This document shows positions 22,381 to 35,000 of a stretch of 64,000 bases of DNA, piece by piece (position 1 is the stretch's first letter; each line of letters begins with the position of its first letter). The stretch comes from Chromobotia macracanthus. Its lineage: Eukaryota > Chordata > Actinopteri > Cypriniformes > Botiidae. Below the pieces are notes generated by a model. That model was given only the letters and a program-made list of their open reading frames with translations, did not search any database and was not told the DNA's origin. The stretch spans positions 3,351,001 through 3,415,000 of the forward strand of contig JAZGTH010000007.1 of assembly GCA_036877525.1 (NCBI GenBank), given 5' to 3'. Both the position numbers and the translations under genes were made by a program.

Positions 22381-23649
22381 TAAATGGATGCAAATTCACT
22401 GTTTGTAAATTGTTCTAGCTGGCCCAGTGTAGTTTTGAACCTTTTCTAAAGGGTGATTCGATTTCAGAATTGATGGAATTGACTTAGATTCCAGGTTTTA
22501 AGAATCAAATCCAGAATTATTTTATTGATCCTTGGGGGAATAGAAGTGAGATTATATAATAAAAAATATACAGCGTGAAACCCCCGCCTGCAGGTGTCGA
22601 CCCCAGCAACCATCTCTAACACTGGATCTCTTTCCATGCAACTTCCAAGAGAACCACATTACCCAGAGAACCACATACTTCCCATGAAGTAATGGTAAGT
22701 CGGAAATATTGTATTTGCACAGTATTTTATGTAGTGCTCTTTCTCTAAGTATTGTTAGACGTCGTTAGGCCCTTATACCTTCTGACCAGCGAAATGTAAT
22801 CCAGGCCAAAGTAGCCCATCTGGGAAGGTTTGGCTCGCATTTGAAATAGGCATGCGATGCTCTGTTCTCAGGACTTGAAGATGAGTCAGAGATTAGTCAG
22901 AGCCGCAGAGTCCAACAGCTCTGAGAAGTAACTGAAACATTCTGGGGATCAGAGGGCCTGGTTGCACCCAAGAGAGACACAGGCATAAATCAAGGGCTTC
23001 TAAACAATACCCTCTACGCAGAGCTTTGAACCACCAACAGATGCAGTGGTTCCTCTCCCTATAGCTGGCAAATCCCTATAACAAAATATGGGCCTCTGTA
23101 GAGCTTTAAAAGAAAACTAACGCAGGATGGGTAAAATAATAATGGCACAAATCCTATCCAACTCTGTCCTGCAAATTTATCTCTGGCGTGTTGGATGGTG
23201 GTGAGGCGTGTGGAAGATGCTTGTTTTTGCTATATAGATGTTGACCCAGATTGAAAGACCCCTGAATCTGATTGTATTTATCAGAGCTGGTTCTGAATGG
23301 TGTCTGTACCAGCAGAGACCACTCTTGTGGTTTACACAACAAATTATAATAAGCAGGGCCTTGAGACAAGCAACATTTGGAAGGCTGTGACAGAACATCT
23401 GGCAAAAGGGGAGAAAATAGAGAGTGTCTTCCTTTTCCAAGTGCTGAAGTTGCCTGGAATGGAAAGGCATGGTCAGGGTGGAATCCCAAGCTGGAGACTG
23501 ACATTTGGATGCCTTCTCCTGTTGCCTCGGAGCAGAATGCTGGGACAGGGATGCACTGAATTTCCTCATAATGAAAACACTTAGATCAGTGGTTCACAAA
23601 CTATGGTGATCCATCATTTTAAATTGGCATTTTCATTTTTTTAAAATGT
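22381..23649. other. Unique DNA with one LINE-like motif
   Basis: TTTTATTGATCCTTGGGGGAA at 22520-22540 resembles a motif found near the ends of fish non-LTR elements; alone it proves nothing. AGAGAACCACAT is directly duplicated near 22648 and 22665. Overlapping minus-strand frames of 116 and 130 codons (23154-23569) in different frames are unrecognised. Confidence 0.35.
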
Positions 23650-24065
23650 TTTATTTCAAATTTGGGAACTCTGACAAAATTCATAACATGCTTATTGAGA
23701 TAAGACCAGATTTTCCTGATTTGCATATCACAAGATCACAATGCATTTGCGATGTAATCAGAAAATGGCAACTGGTTGTCAAAGACTTCGCTGAGGTTCC
23801 TGGCTATTCCTGTTGGTGTTATAGTTGTAGTACCCAGGTGGATGATGAAGTTTTGCCAAGCTGTAGGGTGGTCTGCGAGGATGTGAAGTTCTGTTTTAGC
23901 TAGGCCGAGCTGTATGTGTTGTTCTCTCATCCAAGCTGAGATGTGATCCAGACAGGCTGTGATGCGGGCCGCTACTGTGTGATCATCTGGTTGGAAAGAG
24001 AAGAAAATCTGGGTGTCGGCACAGCAGTGATAAGAGAAACCATGTGCTGTATAATAGGTAGTGAG
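23650..24065 (-). mobile_element. Broken L2-like LINE, reverse transcriptase fragment
   Basis: Remnant of the palm/thumb part of a non-LTR retrotransposon reverse transcriptase, read on the minus strand. The translation shows GFSYHCCADTQIFFSF (where HCYADDTQLFF is usual), then DDHTVAARI.ACLDHISAWM, QLGLAKTEL, a LGTTTITP segment, then ARNL..VFDNQLPFSDYIAN. This order is typical of L2/CR1-like fish LINEs. It lies in an open frame spanning 23736-24302, but homology covers only the part below about 24065. A stop follows SDYIANAL, and beyond it the matching residues IRKIWSYL continue for about 25 codons. The catalytic YADD has lost one Asp and its Tyr is Cys, so the enzyme is dead. No endonuclease domain or 3' tail is present: the copy is truncated at both ends. 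Confidence 0.85.
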
Positions 24066-24431
24066 GTGGCTGGAGAGAAGTCTGGAGACCTCAACCTCAC
24101 TGAGCATAGAGTGAAGAGGAGGATGCAGAACGTTCATGTTCTGGACTTTGTGGTGGTAAGAACTTGAAGACCTGTGAGGAAAATCTGTAAAATCATCAGC
24201 AGATAAAGAGGATGTGGATAAAGGTGGAGGACAGAGGAGGAACTTGAAGGTCTGATGTACTGCTGACCTTCGTGGTTCAGTATGAGGTTTAGCAGAGCGC
24301 ACACTGGTAGAGAAAGAGGAGGGTAGTGACTGACACTTACTGAGGTCAGCAGGGTCTGTAGTTTTCCTCCGTTTTCTCTCTGCAGTCCTGAGTTTATCCG
24401 GTGTTTTTACTTTTATTACTTTGTCAGTTGT
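24066..24431. other. Flank of the LINE fragment
   Basis: The minus-strand open frame continues to 24302, but its upstream part (rich in Ser, Pro, His) does not look like reverse transcriptase. It may be unrelated flanking DNA or frame-shifted LINE sequence. Confidence 0.35.
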
Positions 24432-24646
24432 AGCTGCTAAATGTCTTTAGGCTACGATTTTGTTCTGGCTAACTACGTTTGTTTTATAGAAACCACACAA
24501 CTGTAAAACAATTTCATGAGACTAAGGTTTTAAGCCATCGCTTGGGTTATCTACAATCAGAAATTATTAGAACAGAACTGTGTGGTTTCTGTAAAACAAA
24601 CGTAGTTAGCCAGAACAAAGTATTAGCCTGAAGACATTCAGAAGCT
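24432..24646. repeat. Long inverted repeat (about 73-bp arms, 67-bp spacer)
   Basis: The left arm (24432-24504) and right arm (24572-24646) are close reverse complements. GTTCTGGCTAACTACGTTTG in the left arm is matched exactly by CAAACGTAGTTAGCCAGAAC in the right, and GAAACCACACA by TGTGTGGTTTC. A few mismatches lie toward the outer ends. If transcribed it would form one long hairpin. It could be a foldback MITE or a local inverted duplication; I see no second copy in the window. Confidence 0.85.
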
Positions 24647-27379
24647 ATAAATGACAACAACTGGCATTGTGATGACACAATGTTATGTCCTTTTGTCCTT
24701 ATCAGTGGTGTAGAATGTGATGGTTGGTCTGTTTGATTAAGAAGTTGGATGTTTTGTGGACATATATAGCACAAAATGGAGGGTGTTGACACATTAAATG
24801 CTTTTCTGTCACAGCTCAGGTGATGATTAGTCAAATGACATATCATTGGCTCCAGAAAACCCTGTGTTTAAAATGGTTCCCATGAGCAAAATCTGCAGAA
24901 TGAAAATTTCTACAGCTGCACTTTAGACAACTGAGTGACTGAAGTGTAGATTTCCCCCTCTGGCTTATCTACATGAATATTGATTTTAGAAACATTATGA
25001 TAATCACACACTCCTTATGCTTAAGCTGCAAGTTTTGAAACAGTTTTGAGTTTGAAACTGAAAGTTCATTCAGTTCTGAATGCTGAAAATATTCAGGGGG
25101 AACGTTGTGGTGAATTTAAACTGATCAAAGGTTGTACTTGGCCTGAAACATTTCAAAAGACTTAGATGTCTCTCTCCTCTTTCACACTGAAGTGAAGTAA
25201 TGAATGCATGTTTCCCACATTTCCACTTAAAAGACATTTTCCCATTGTTAGAAGCACCACTGTTTATTTTCCTGAAGTTTCCATGTTGTCAGAATGATTA
25301 TGGAACTTAGATTTTTCTTTGTTATGTTTACTTATGCGATGGTGAAAGTTTTTTGGATGGAACAATAGGGGAATTTTAATGATTTGATTTACTGACCGAA
25401 AACATAGACTTCCTGTTGGTACAAGATGGTTTCAGCCGAAGTGGAATAACAAACCTGAGATTACAAGAGGTTGGACGTCTTATGTCACTTCATCCCCTTT
25501 CCAGGAAAAGTTCTTCATTCTCAGACACCCAAGTTCATAGTTTAACAGCAAATGTGAAACGGCATAGCCAAGATTTTACCTCAAATCTTAAATAAACAGT
25601 ATATGTTTCACGAGCTAACACATATCAATCATAAGTCCGCCTCTTTCTATCTATTTTCTATCTAAATTAATGGATTTAATGGAGAGCCTAAGCAGTTTTA
25701 TTGAGCTGAATCTTTTCAATGACTCAGTTGATTCAGTTCACAATGTCGGTCAGGAGTATTTGTGCTAGACAGTTTTGAGGTGAACTGTTCCACAAAGGCT
25801 GTGTCATTGTGTTGTCTGATTCTTGTCTGATTTTCTGGCTGTTTGATTTTGTTAGCTAAGGTGCCATGCTGAGAACTGAGGGAATATGAACGTTTCAAAG
25901 CTTCTGGTGCTGGCAGCAATTGGAGACCCAGCAACAATAATTCATTTCCCACTCACCTCTAACAGTACTGTATGCTTCTTATAGGGTGGGCCCGTGACTT
26001 GTCACACATCAAATCCATCATACTGTACATCCGATTTGTGTGTCACCCCCAAATTCCAGCTGTGTGTATGTAAGATCAATTCAGTAAAAGGAGGGAAAAC
26101 GTGACCGCCTCGTCCTGTCATCTCACCCCCATTCCACCTTCAGCCGCAAACAGCTTGTTTAAAACAAATCCTCCATTACCCTGCATTGCTGTTACACTCC
26201 TGTCAGGGTCACTTAATAACTCTTCAGATATTGATTTTGTAACAGATGCAGTCTTGGTAGAGTTTTAGGAAATCAGTCATGGAAGGGTGGACGTTGCTGA
26301 CAGATATTTTTATACTTTACTTTTACTTCCACATTTTACAGAAATATTTGACCACAAAATATTTGGTGCAGTCAACCACTCAAAATAAGATATCCTGTTG
26401 TCGTGATATATTCTTTTAAATGGTGACTGACCCAGGAGGAATTTTAAATTTTATGCATTAAAACATAATGAAATAAAAATATGAAAATATATGGAACAGG
26501 AAATATATCATTACTGTTCGACAGTAACTGAATGTAGTCAGAAGCAACATTCTACAGTATGTATGTACCATTGTTGGAATGCAACAAAAGGACAAAAACA
26601 GGTCAGCTTTTCTTCTGTATAAAACACAATTTTGAACACTTGTGGCTATGATATTTTTAAACATGTTTATGCTAGTTTGTCTATATAACATTAATATATA
26701 ATTATGATTGCTCTGAATGAGCAGCCCAGAAACTCCTCTTAACCACCTATCTCTGACTCCAGACACAATTTGGCATGTTAGGATCAGGATGTCAGGATTA
26801 ATCGGCCAGGGACTACAGATTGTTGACTTTGCACATCTGATTACACTTGATCTCATCAGGCTCATGTCATACAGACTCACAATTGCAGTAAAATGGTTTC
26901 ATGAGAAGCACACTGACTTTCAGCAAGTGTTGTTTTTATTGGCTTGACCTGTCCTGGCAGATCTCTGATCAAGCACAATTACACCTGCAGGGAAAATTTG
27001 AACACGTCACACAATTTTATAGCCTCATCAAATCTAAATGTGTCTGGTACAGGGTCTGTTTTCTGGATCCTTCTTTGCTTAATTATGATGCTTTTAATGA
27101 CATTTCACAGAAAACAGTTTGGAGACGACACAGGAAAGTGCTGCATTTGAGGCATCGACCAGAGCCTCAGTTACACTAGGTAAAAGACCACGACCATAGA
27201 GCTGCATTATCTCATGCTTTTATAGTCTAGTAAGTGTATATTTGCACTATGTATCATACAACTTGAGAAAAAATTGAGAAATCAAATGTTGCTGAAAACT
27301 GTGGAATGAAACTGTAGCATGAAGCATAACCAGCTAGGTCTGAATTGTTTCATATTTAATGTGATATTTAGTATCCAGG
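24647..27379. other. About 2.7 kb with no recognised gene or repeat
   Basis: Open frames up to 140 codons (26458-26880, -) have no recognisable product. Their AT-rich, Ile/Tyr/Phe-heavy composition fits non-coding DNA. Otherwise single-copy looking. Confidence 0.5.
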
Positions 27380-27545
27380 GGCCTCATTTATAAAAAAGTA
27401 TAATACTTAATAATACAATTTATAATAAAAGATTTGTAAAATCCATGACAACTTTCAGATTTATAAAAACTTTTTTTATGAAAAAATTGCTTAGCACTAC
27501 GTTAGGTTTTACACAGACATCTGTGTGGCAGAGTTTTAAGTAACA

Positions 27546-27576
<31 letters not shown>

Positions 27577-27707
27577 TACGAGAAGGAGGGCACATCTTTC
27601 ACATCTCAGTACGAAACATGCATATGTTTGATTTCTCCGAATCATAGGTACGCACATTTCAGAAATGATCTTAGATCAAATGTAGGACACTTTTTATAAA
27701 TGAGACC
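27380..27707. mobile_element. MITE with GGCCTCATTTATAAA ends (family G)
   Basis: GGCCTCATTTATAAAAA at the left and TTTTTATAAATGAGACC at the right form a terminal inverted repeat of about 17 bp with one mismatch. The interior is AT-rich, with no transposase frame and a microsatellite nested inside. Elements with these ends occur widely in fish genomes; the superfamily is not certain from this copy. Confidence 0.75.
27545..27579. repeat. (AAT)n microsatellite inside family G
   Basis: Ten or so AAT/ATA units. On the minus strand it yields a run of tyrosines that is not a gene. Confidence 0.9.
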
Positions 27708-29490
27708 GCAGAACATTAGCAGAATGTTTGAAGAATATCAGCACAGTGCTGCCAGGCAAGCTCTTTATTAACCTGCAAATCAGATGCAACGCAGGCTGAG
27801 CGAGTTGTGTGGTTTCATGTGAATCTAGCGCAAGGGACTCCTCCATCAACATGTGCAGGAGAACAGAACAGGTGGTCCTCAGCCAAAGGGGATTTGGAAG
27901 TGCTTACAGAAACACCCCACTCACTCACTCACTCATGGACTCAACTGCACATACTGTTCTGGGTTTCGATTTTCACCTCAGATTACACACGTTCCCGTTT
28001 TTACTTCAAATGAATAAATAAGCACTTTAAAATCGAGGATGTAGTTAGTTGTGTATTTTTATGACTATTTTTTATGATTTATGACTTACAGTGCTTTTAA
28101 ATTTCATCTATTAACATAGATCAATTTATTCCCAGGAGTTAAAAATGTAAAAATCTTTTCAAAGGTTTATAGGAATCATTCTTCAGCGTGTTAATTGGGT
28201 GGATGTTTATCAGTTTAAGTTAAATCAGCCTTATAAAACTCAGTTCTAGATGTGGAGTGTGATTGGATGACCCACTCTGACAGCCTCTGTTAAAAGCAGA
28301 TAAATGGAAAGCATAATTGAGTTTAAAATGTACGTCCTCTTCAGGCACAGCCTTAACTAAGAGATGTCTCCTTTAAGAGCTGTGAAAGGACTTCAGTAAA
28401 TATATTTAATGTGATAATGTATCTGCAGTGTTAATACAAAGATTCTGATATTTCCAGATGTTTGGAAAACTATGACCGGACAAAATTTACAAGCAAATGT
28501 TCCTGGCCAGTTATTATGGATATACCTTCTCCTGTTTATGCTCTGCTTACATCAACAATTACGGCATATTTGTTTTAAAATCCATACAGGATGGCAAATA
28601 TGCTACGTCATATTTTCCTCTCTACCCAGAATCCCCTGCCAGACCTCACACTTTGTACATCTTACAATGTTGACTTGGCCAGCTCCAAAGTAACAATCAC
28701 TCATCCCATCAAAGTTTGACTTTCATAATATTTTGAGTTATTACTACTGTGCTCTTTAATTGTACCTCACCCAGTCCTCTTGACCATCTTTTATTAGCTC
28801 TAGAAACCTGAAATTCATTATAACCCAGCGTAAAACGTTCAGAACCTGTGCAATGCTCTTTCCCATACCAGAAGGTTACAATTTATAATGATTATCAAAA
28901 AAGAAAAGCGGAATAAAGAAAAGCAGACATCTGTTTATTTTGGGAGTGGTACAGTAGACGTCCTCAATTCATCACAGGTCTTTCATGTATTACATACCAA
29001 CTTAATAGAAAAAACGTATAAATAACTTATAAATAAAAACCTTTATTAGTGCGAATGTTGGCTATTGAAGTTTTACTGTCCTCTGTTCTAAATTCACAGA
29101 GCTCTAATGCAGAAAGAGATGACTTGGACTGACTCGCTGGCCTTTCATCTCAGCCCTAAAATATGTTTAATTACTTATCTAAATATACATATGAAAGAGG
29201 GTGTGACATGACCAGAGAGAAACAGAACTGTGTGGCCCAGCTTGGCTAAGAATTTGACATGGATCCAGACATTAAGAGGATCAATAAGTGTCTGTCACAA
29301 AATGCAGATAATCTCAGAGGTTTATGATTGACAGCTCATAACCCAGAGAGAGGCCTTAACCAGACAGAACATGACTGGACCGTTCTAAAGAGAGAGAAAA
29401 AAACTAGACAGCATTGAACTGGTGAGTCGAGCTATATGGTTGTGAAAGTAAAAAACGATGAAGGAAGATTAAAATGAAATTGGAGGGTCG
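27708..29490. other. No gene or repeat recognised
   Basis: Two overlapping plus-strand frames at 27807-28021 in different phases and one at 28472-28693 are unrecognised. The region 28200-28390 looks single-copy and might be conserved, which cannot be tested here. Confidence 0.45.
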
Positions 29491-29517
29491 ATTAAGGGTT
29501 CGGATCGAACCCCTAAT
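29491..29517. repeat. Near-perfect palindrome with a Pol III B-box-like core
   Basis: ATTAAGGGTTCG (29491-29502), centre GAT, CGAACCCCTAAT (29506-29517): 11 of 12 positions pair. Read on the minus strand it contains GGGGTTCGATCC, matching the tRNA B box, but no A box or acceptor stem lies at tRNA distance, so it is not called a tRNA gene. Confidence 0.6.
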
Positions 29518-31454
29518 ATAATTCTGGAAAAACAACCTTTGCCTTTGAAAAGAAAACATTATAAAGAATAATCTATTCATTTTTTTCCTGTGTACAGTAG
29601 GTGGACATCATCTTTTTTGGCCTGATGAGATAATAAACCACAAAAATCTACTTTAGTAAGTAAAGGGGGATTGGAAATTAGTAAAGGGTCAATTATATAC
29701 TGATGTAGAAAAAAACAGCCTTGCCATTGTGTTATCTTGAGTTTGAAAGAGGTACATGCAAAAACTTTATGAACTTGGATTGTTGGTTGGCGTTGATAGC
29801 GATTCTACGATTATCTTAATCATAATGTTAGCCATCAGATGCCGTATTTCTGTAACTTTAAATATCGTGCCTTCTAATTATGTCTGTTGATCATTATCAT
29901 TATAAATACACTATCCAATCATTGTGTAAACATTCATATTTCCATTTGCCCAGTATTTGCCCAGAACATTATTTTAACCCACAGACTTTGCGTTTGTAAA
30001 AAGTGTTGCATTTTGTTTTGGAAAACACGTCTCTTAGCAACGAACATAAACATCAAACCAAAGGCCAAGTTACTTATTTACGTAGATAAAGGGGAAAAAT
30101 AAACTTTAAAGGAAATTCAACAATCTTGTGCAGTTATTTTCTAGTCACCTGGCAACGTGAGCCTGCAAGCGTGTGTTTGGAGAGATCCACTGATTTACAC
30201 TCCTACACATGGGCTCGGTTCACACACGGACAAACGTATTTACTAAAAGGTGTGATCTTCGAATTGCCCTGTACATACAATAGAAGACAGGAGTGGATTG
30301 AATAATGTCTGTATGGAAAAGTAACCAAAGGCAATCCCCTTCTTTGGCTCACGGTTAATACCTGTAACCATAGTGACAGATAAGGATAGTAAATACCAAC
30401 TTTGTATGTCTACTTTGTATTGAGTCTTCAATGTCAGTATATTATTGACTTTTAACATAAATATATATAATGTTATTTAATATAATGCAATCTAATATAA
30501 TGCTATTTAATGATAAATGTTTATTTTACACAATAGTTACCTAAAATTGACTTTAGCATCCTTACATAACCATCTTTCTTGATCATTGTGTACATCCGAT
30601 TACTTTACATCAACACAAACATGGCTAAATTAGTGAGGTTAGCAAAGATCCAAACACACACTCCAAATACAAATTCAATAATAGAGGAACAAAATACAGT
30701 ATGGAAGTTATGCAATGTTATGACAAGGAGATACAGCAAGTTATGTAAGGAAGTTTTTAATAAAAGGAAAAAGAATTTTTTTGACCATAGGCCTTTCCAA
30801 TAACTGTGATCCGCAGTAATTTCATGGATGTGTTCAGCATCCCCTACAGTTTTTAAATGAAACCTTTTTTCCAACACAAACCAGCCGTCTCCAAAAAACA
30901 CTCAACTAGGGACGTGTTCCCCACAGTGAGGTCAGCTGTACATGACTGTGACCAGCGATTATGTTTGGCTTTTTCGTTTTTCAAATAAAATGTAATGATA
31001 ATTTAGTCCATCTCTTCTGACAAAGGGACAGCGTAGCACATTGTGGCCGCACCCTGACTTCCTGGCTAGGGAGAAAAGCCCAGCTTAGATCAGACCGAAC
31101 TTGGCCCCACAGATCTCCAGATGTGTCACAGGGAGAACATGTGGTCTTTTTACAATCTCAGAGCTTTCCCCCCATTTCTCACTCGATATTCTCTGTATCC
31201 CATGAAGAACTTGAAAAAGCGTGCTATTTTTTCCACAGCAACTTGCCAAAATTAATTTCTCTGATCTATCTGGGTATCTTCTTAGTCATGTCACTTCAAG
31301 TCATGCTTCATGTGGGGAACAAAACAAACACAATTACTGTTATATCAATGGGGCCTTTGAACCCCAGACATTGAAGGTTAAACATTTAAACAGCAATGTG
31401 TTTATTACTGTGTGCATTACGAACATGACTGATACCTCAAGAACCACTTACATT
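29518..31454. other. AT-rich DNA, no gene recognised
   Basis: Small frames (30605-30901 -, 31221-31616 +) lack recognisable products; the latter runs into the repeat at 31455. Confidence 0.5.
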
Positions 31455-31545
31455 TTATTCAATTTTCAATTCAGTTTTATTTATATAGCACTTTTTACAA
31501 TGTTATATTGCTTCAAAGCAGCTTTACATATAATAAAAAGAATTA
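31455..31545 (+). repeat. Teleost dispersed repeat (TTTATTTATATAGCACTTTT type)
   Basis: CAATTTTCAATTCAGTTTTA, then TTATATAGCACTTTTTACAA and TTGCTTCAAAGCAGCTTTAC. I recall this string as very common in zebrafish and other fish. The class is uncertain, possibly the tail of a non-LTR element. Only one copy is present here. Confidence 0.6.
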
Positions 31546-31748
31546 TAATAAAGAGCAGAACAAATGTCAGACATGTTCAACAAAGATTACATGGTATTAT
31601 TGCAAATAATTTGTGAAATGTATATTAGGACTAATTAAAACTCTTTTTTATTCAAAAAAGAGCTTTATCTTCTCCACATGATGAATAATTCTGTTGGCTG
31701 AAAGAACAAGAGCTGCCCAGGATATATTTGGATATCTTTATATGACAT

Positions 31749-32018
31749 CCCAGCTAACAGGGAACATTCTCAGAACGTTGGCTAATGTTATCTAAAGGTG
31801 CTCTTAACTTAAATGTTCTTGCAGTAATGCTGAAAGAAAATGTCACTCCTAAGTAGTTCGCTGAACGTTTTAAAAACGTTACAGAATTTTAAAAAGTTTT
31901 AATAAAATTCTTAATGTTAACGCAACAGTTTGAATGTCCCAAGAACCTTTAAAATAGCAATTTTAACATTCTTGTTACTTAATGGAAACATTCTTACAAC
32001 CTAAAATTGTTAACTGGG
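31749..32018 (+). mobile_element. Family A MITE, internally shortened copy
   Basis: CCCAGCTAACAGGGAAC at the left and GTTAACTGGG at the right (one mismatch in the terminal repeat). It keeps TTCTTGCAGTAATG, GAACGTTTTAAAAACGTTAC, CTTGTTACTTAATGGAAAC and CTTACAACCTAAAATTGTT. The flanking bases ACAT|...|ATTC show no convincing target duplication. Confidence 0.85.
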
Positions 32019-35000
32019 ATTCTCCGTTAAACTGATGATCCTCATTCTTACCTGCACAAATCAGAACACACCCAGAAAAGACTCCTCCCCTTAAGACGCC
32101 GCCCCCTTCTACCTTATAGCTCTCCTATGAACTTTATTAATGATGCTATAAAAATGATAGATGCTATCCACATAAACACAGTGTTGTTTCCACACAGCCT
32201 CAGCCCTGTCTAGTTATGACTGGAATGTCAGCTTTTCTACCTCTGCCATGTTTACAGAAGTTCTGTAGACGTGGTGTCTGACTGATAACACCTAAGAAAT
32301 CTGTGTGGCAAGAAATGAAGTCTCGTTGGACATAAAGTTGCAGAACACAAACTCGCTTTAAGCTAAAGTGACAAAAGCAAATGCCTCAAAATATTTTTAA
32401 CCGTCCACTTTCGTCGGTCACGTGCCCACTGCATCTCACACCTGATTTAATTCTGATGTTGGTTCTTTACTGGAGTGACACCCAGTTATAAAACCAAATT
32501 TAGGGGATTCACTTCCACATTTAGATATCGTAGAAAAACGTTTTATAATTCAACCTTCAGTGGCCATGTATAAACTTCAAAGTAAGTGGCCTTTAACCCA
32601 AGAAGTGCAAAAAATACATGGAAAAACATTCATCAATCTTCTATCATCATTTTTCCGTAGTGGATGCCATTGAAAATGCTTGTAAGACCTGGTATGTCTT
32701 TTCACAGCACTCTTTGCCAACAATTCTTGTTGTCTTGTCTTGCTCAATGCTGCATTCCAGGGAAAGAGGGGTTCTTATTTTGCCATTTCTAAGCACCTGT
32801 TACCTTGGAGACTGGGTAACCGGGGAAACACAAACTAGTATTTTACTGAGACTAGCCGCAGAAAGACACACCTTTGGAAATGAAGTGGCTAGGAATTAAT
32901 CACCCTGAATATGTAATACTGCTCTCTTTGTTTGACTTATCTCTGAACATACTTCAGAGTTTCTCAACACCAGCAACAATTTTCATGTTACGCTTGTTAC
33001 GCTCATTTTATATTAAGTTTTGTCAAAAACATGAAAGCTGAAAAAACTCAAAATATCATGGCAAGGTTGATACAACAGATTTGAGGTTTTACGATTTTGA
33101 CTTTGCACGAGAAACGTTTGAAAGAAATACTGCACATACAGTAACTAACATGATGGATTTGTACTACAACACAGAAAAAAAATCATTAAGTTAAAGAATA
33201 AACAAAACATGATGTTTTCAGCAATTGTTCACAGGATACTTGCATATATTTTGACAGAATGTTAACGAGAAACAGCTAAACAATCCCATTCCTTTAAAAA
33301 GGAAAGGATTTAATAATGCAAAATACATATCCGTGGATATTTCTAGCCAGTAAACATATACCTTCCACTGGCAGGTTTCAGAACGTTCGTTTAGGACCCT
33401 GGATGGGATTATTGACAGTGTTGGTCTGATCTTTGAGTGACTGATGAGCTGAATCCACGCACAGACCCGACAGATCAACCGTTAACTGTCACACTGCTGA
33501 ACTGGGTTGTAATGCTCACATCTGTCACTCGGAAAACAGTTTGATGGAACTAGTGCTACATTTTTGGAAGTGCGGGTTGCATGTTGAACTTCAGCAAGTG
33601 TTTAGAAAAGTCAACACAATTAACCACAAGAGATTAATCTGTCCCCACCCCACACTTCACTTAACATTCCTTCCTCTCGTTACGACGATGAATAATTCCC
33701 AAAAATACCACAGTAAACCCCAGTCATTAAACACAGACAGCCGTGCCTCAGACTTCTGCAGCGTACGCTTCAATCCCAAACTTATTTGCCTTAATCATAT
33801 TTTATATAATGACTCTGACAGGTCATTATCAGGGTGGTGACTGACTCTGTAAACAAACAGTGTAAAGGAGTTGTTCTGTTGATACGGTCGTCAGGACTGA
33901 TTCATTTTCCTTTTTTTTCATGGGGATAAAAATGTGTTTCTGGTGGACATCCCAGTTGAGAACTATGCAAGAGGTTATCGCTCTTTCCAGAAATAAAGGC
34001 GTGATAAAATTAAGGAGTGATGTTCAGTGCAGAAGATTCACATTAGTTAATTTAGGTCGCATCAGACCAATCAGAATCGAGTATTTAAAAGAAACTTTAT
34101 TTTTGTTAAATATATTTCCTCTGAATTGGCTCAAAAATCAGATCAATCAGTTTAAAAAATGGGCCAATCTATAAGCATTAAAAAATGTACTTTTGTGTTT
34201 AAATCAGTGATTTCTTTTAAAATATCTTACTCAACTTATCATGTCACAGAGCAAATCTAACAATTAGCCTTTTTTCTGTTTTTCTACTGATGTGTCACAT
34301 CGCACTGTCATAAGGTTTTAATACGGCAGGAGTCTGCTGGCTCACAGCTTCTCAGCAGACTAAACACAGGACATGTCACATGTGTGCGCTACATACACAC
34401 TGATTTCCTGCTAGTTATACACAAATAGTACAGATGGCCTCACATACAAGCATGAGTACTGAGCAAACAGCAAACATTTCGCTGTTATATACGTGTGCAA
34501 TAGTGTAGTAATTGACTCATTTATACACTCTTACCTCCTCATATAGGAAACTATGGGACATTTACTATATAGTGAAGTTTGAATGAAAAAACGAGTCTTA
34601 TAAACAGTATATGCATGTTTTCTTATGCACCACGTGAGTTCAGCATGAGACCATCATGACAGATGTTTGAGAAACATATTGTGCCAGGTCAGCCTTTTGA
34701 GAAAAGATTTTACAACTGAGATCCATGCTAGAATTTCTTCTGCAAGATCTTATGGAATTTAAGACATTATTACTGCAACATTTTACTGTAAAAATGCTTT
34801 AAAAAGAGTGTGCATTGTAAAAAGCATTAAGCTACATAAATTAAACTGACAAAAATCTAGAAAGATGAGAGGAAAATACTTCAGCACAAAAAGGGTAAAA
34901 TAAAGTAAAAGTGTAGAAAGGACGGCTAAATTGTCTTAGGTATGATGTCAACAGATTAGATTTCATCACTTGCAAAATGACAGTGATTTGATTTGAGAAC

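Noticed and set aside
23154..23569. Overlapping minus-strand frames of 116 and 130 codons
   Set aside because: They overlap in different phases, also face plus-strand frames, and show no recognisable domain. Lengths fit chance for AT-rich DNA searched in six frames.
26458..26880. 140-codon minus-strand frame
   Set aside because: The composition mirrors AT-rich non-coding DNA, with no homology recognised and no splice or promoter context.
29496..29515. tRNA gene suggested by a B-box match
   Set aside because: No A box, acceptor stem or anticodon arm at the required positions.
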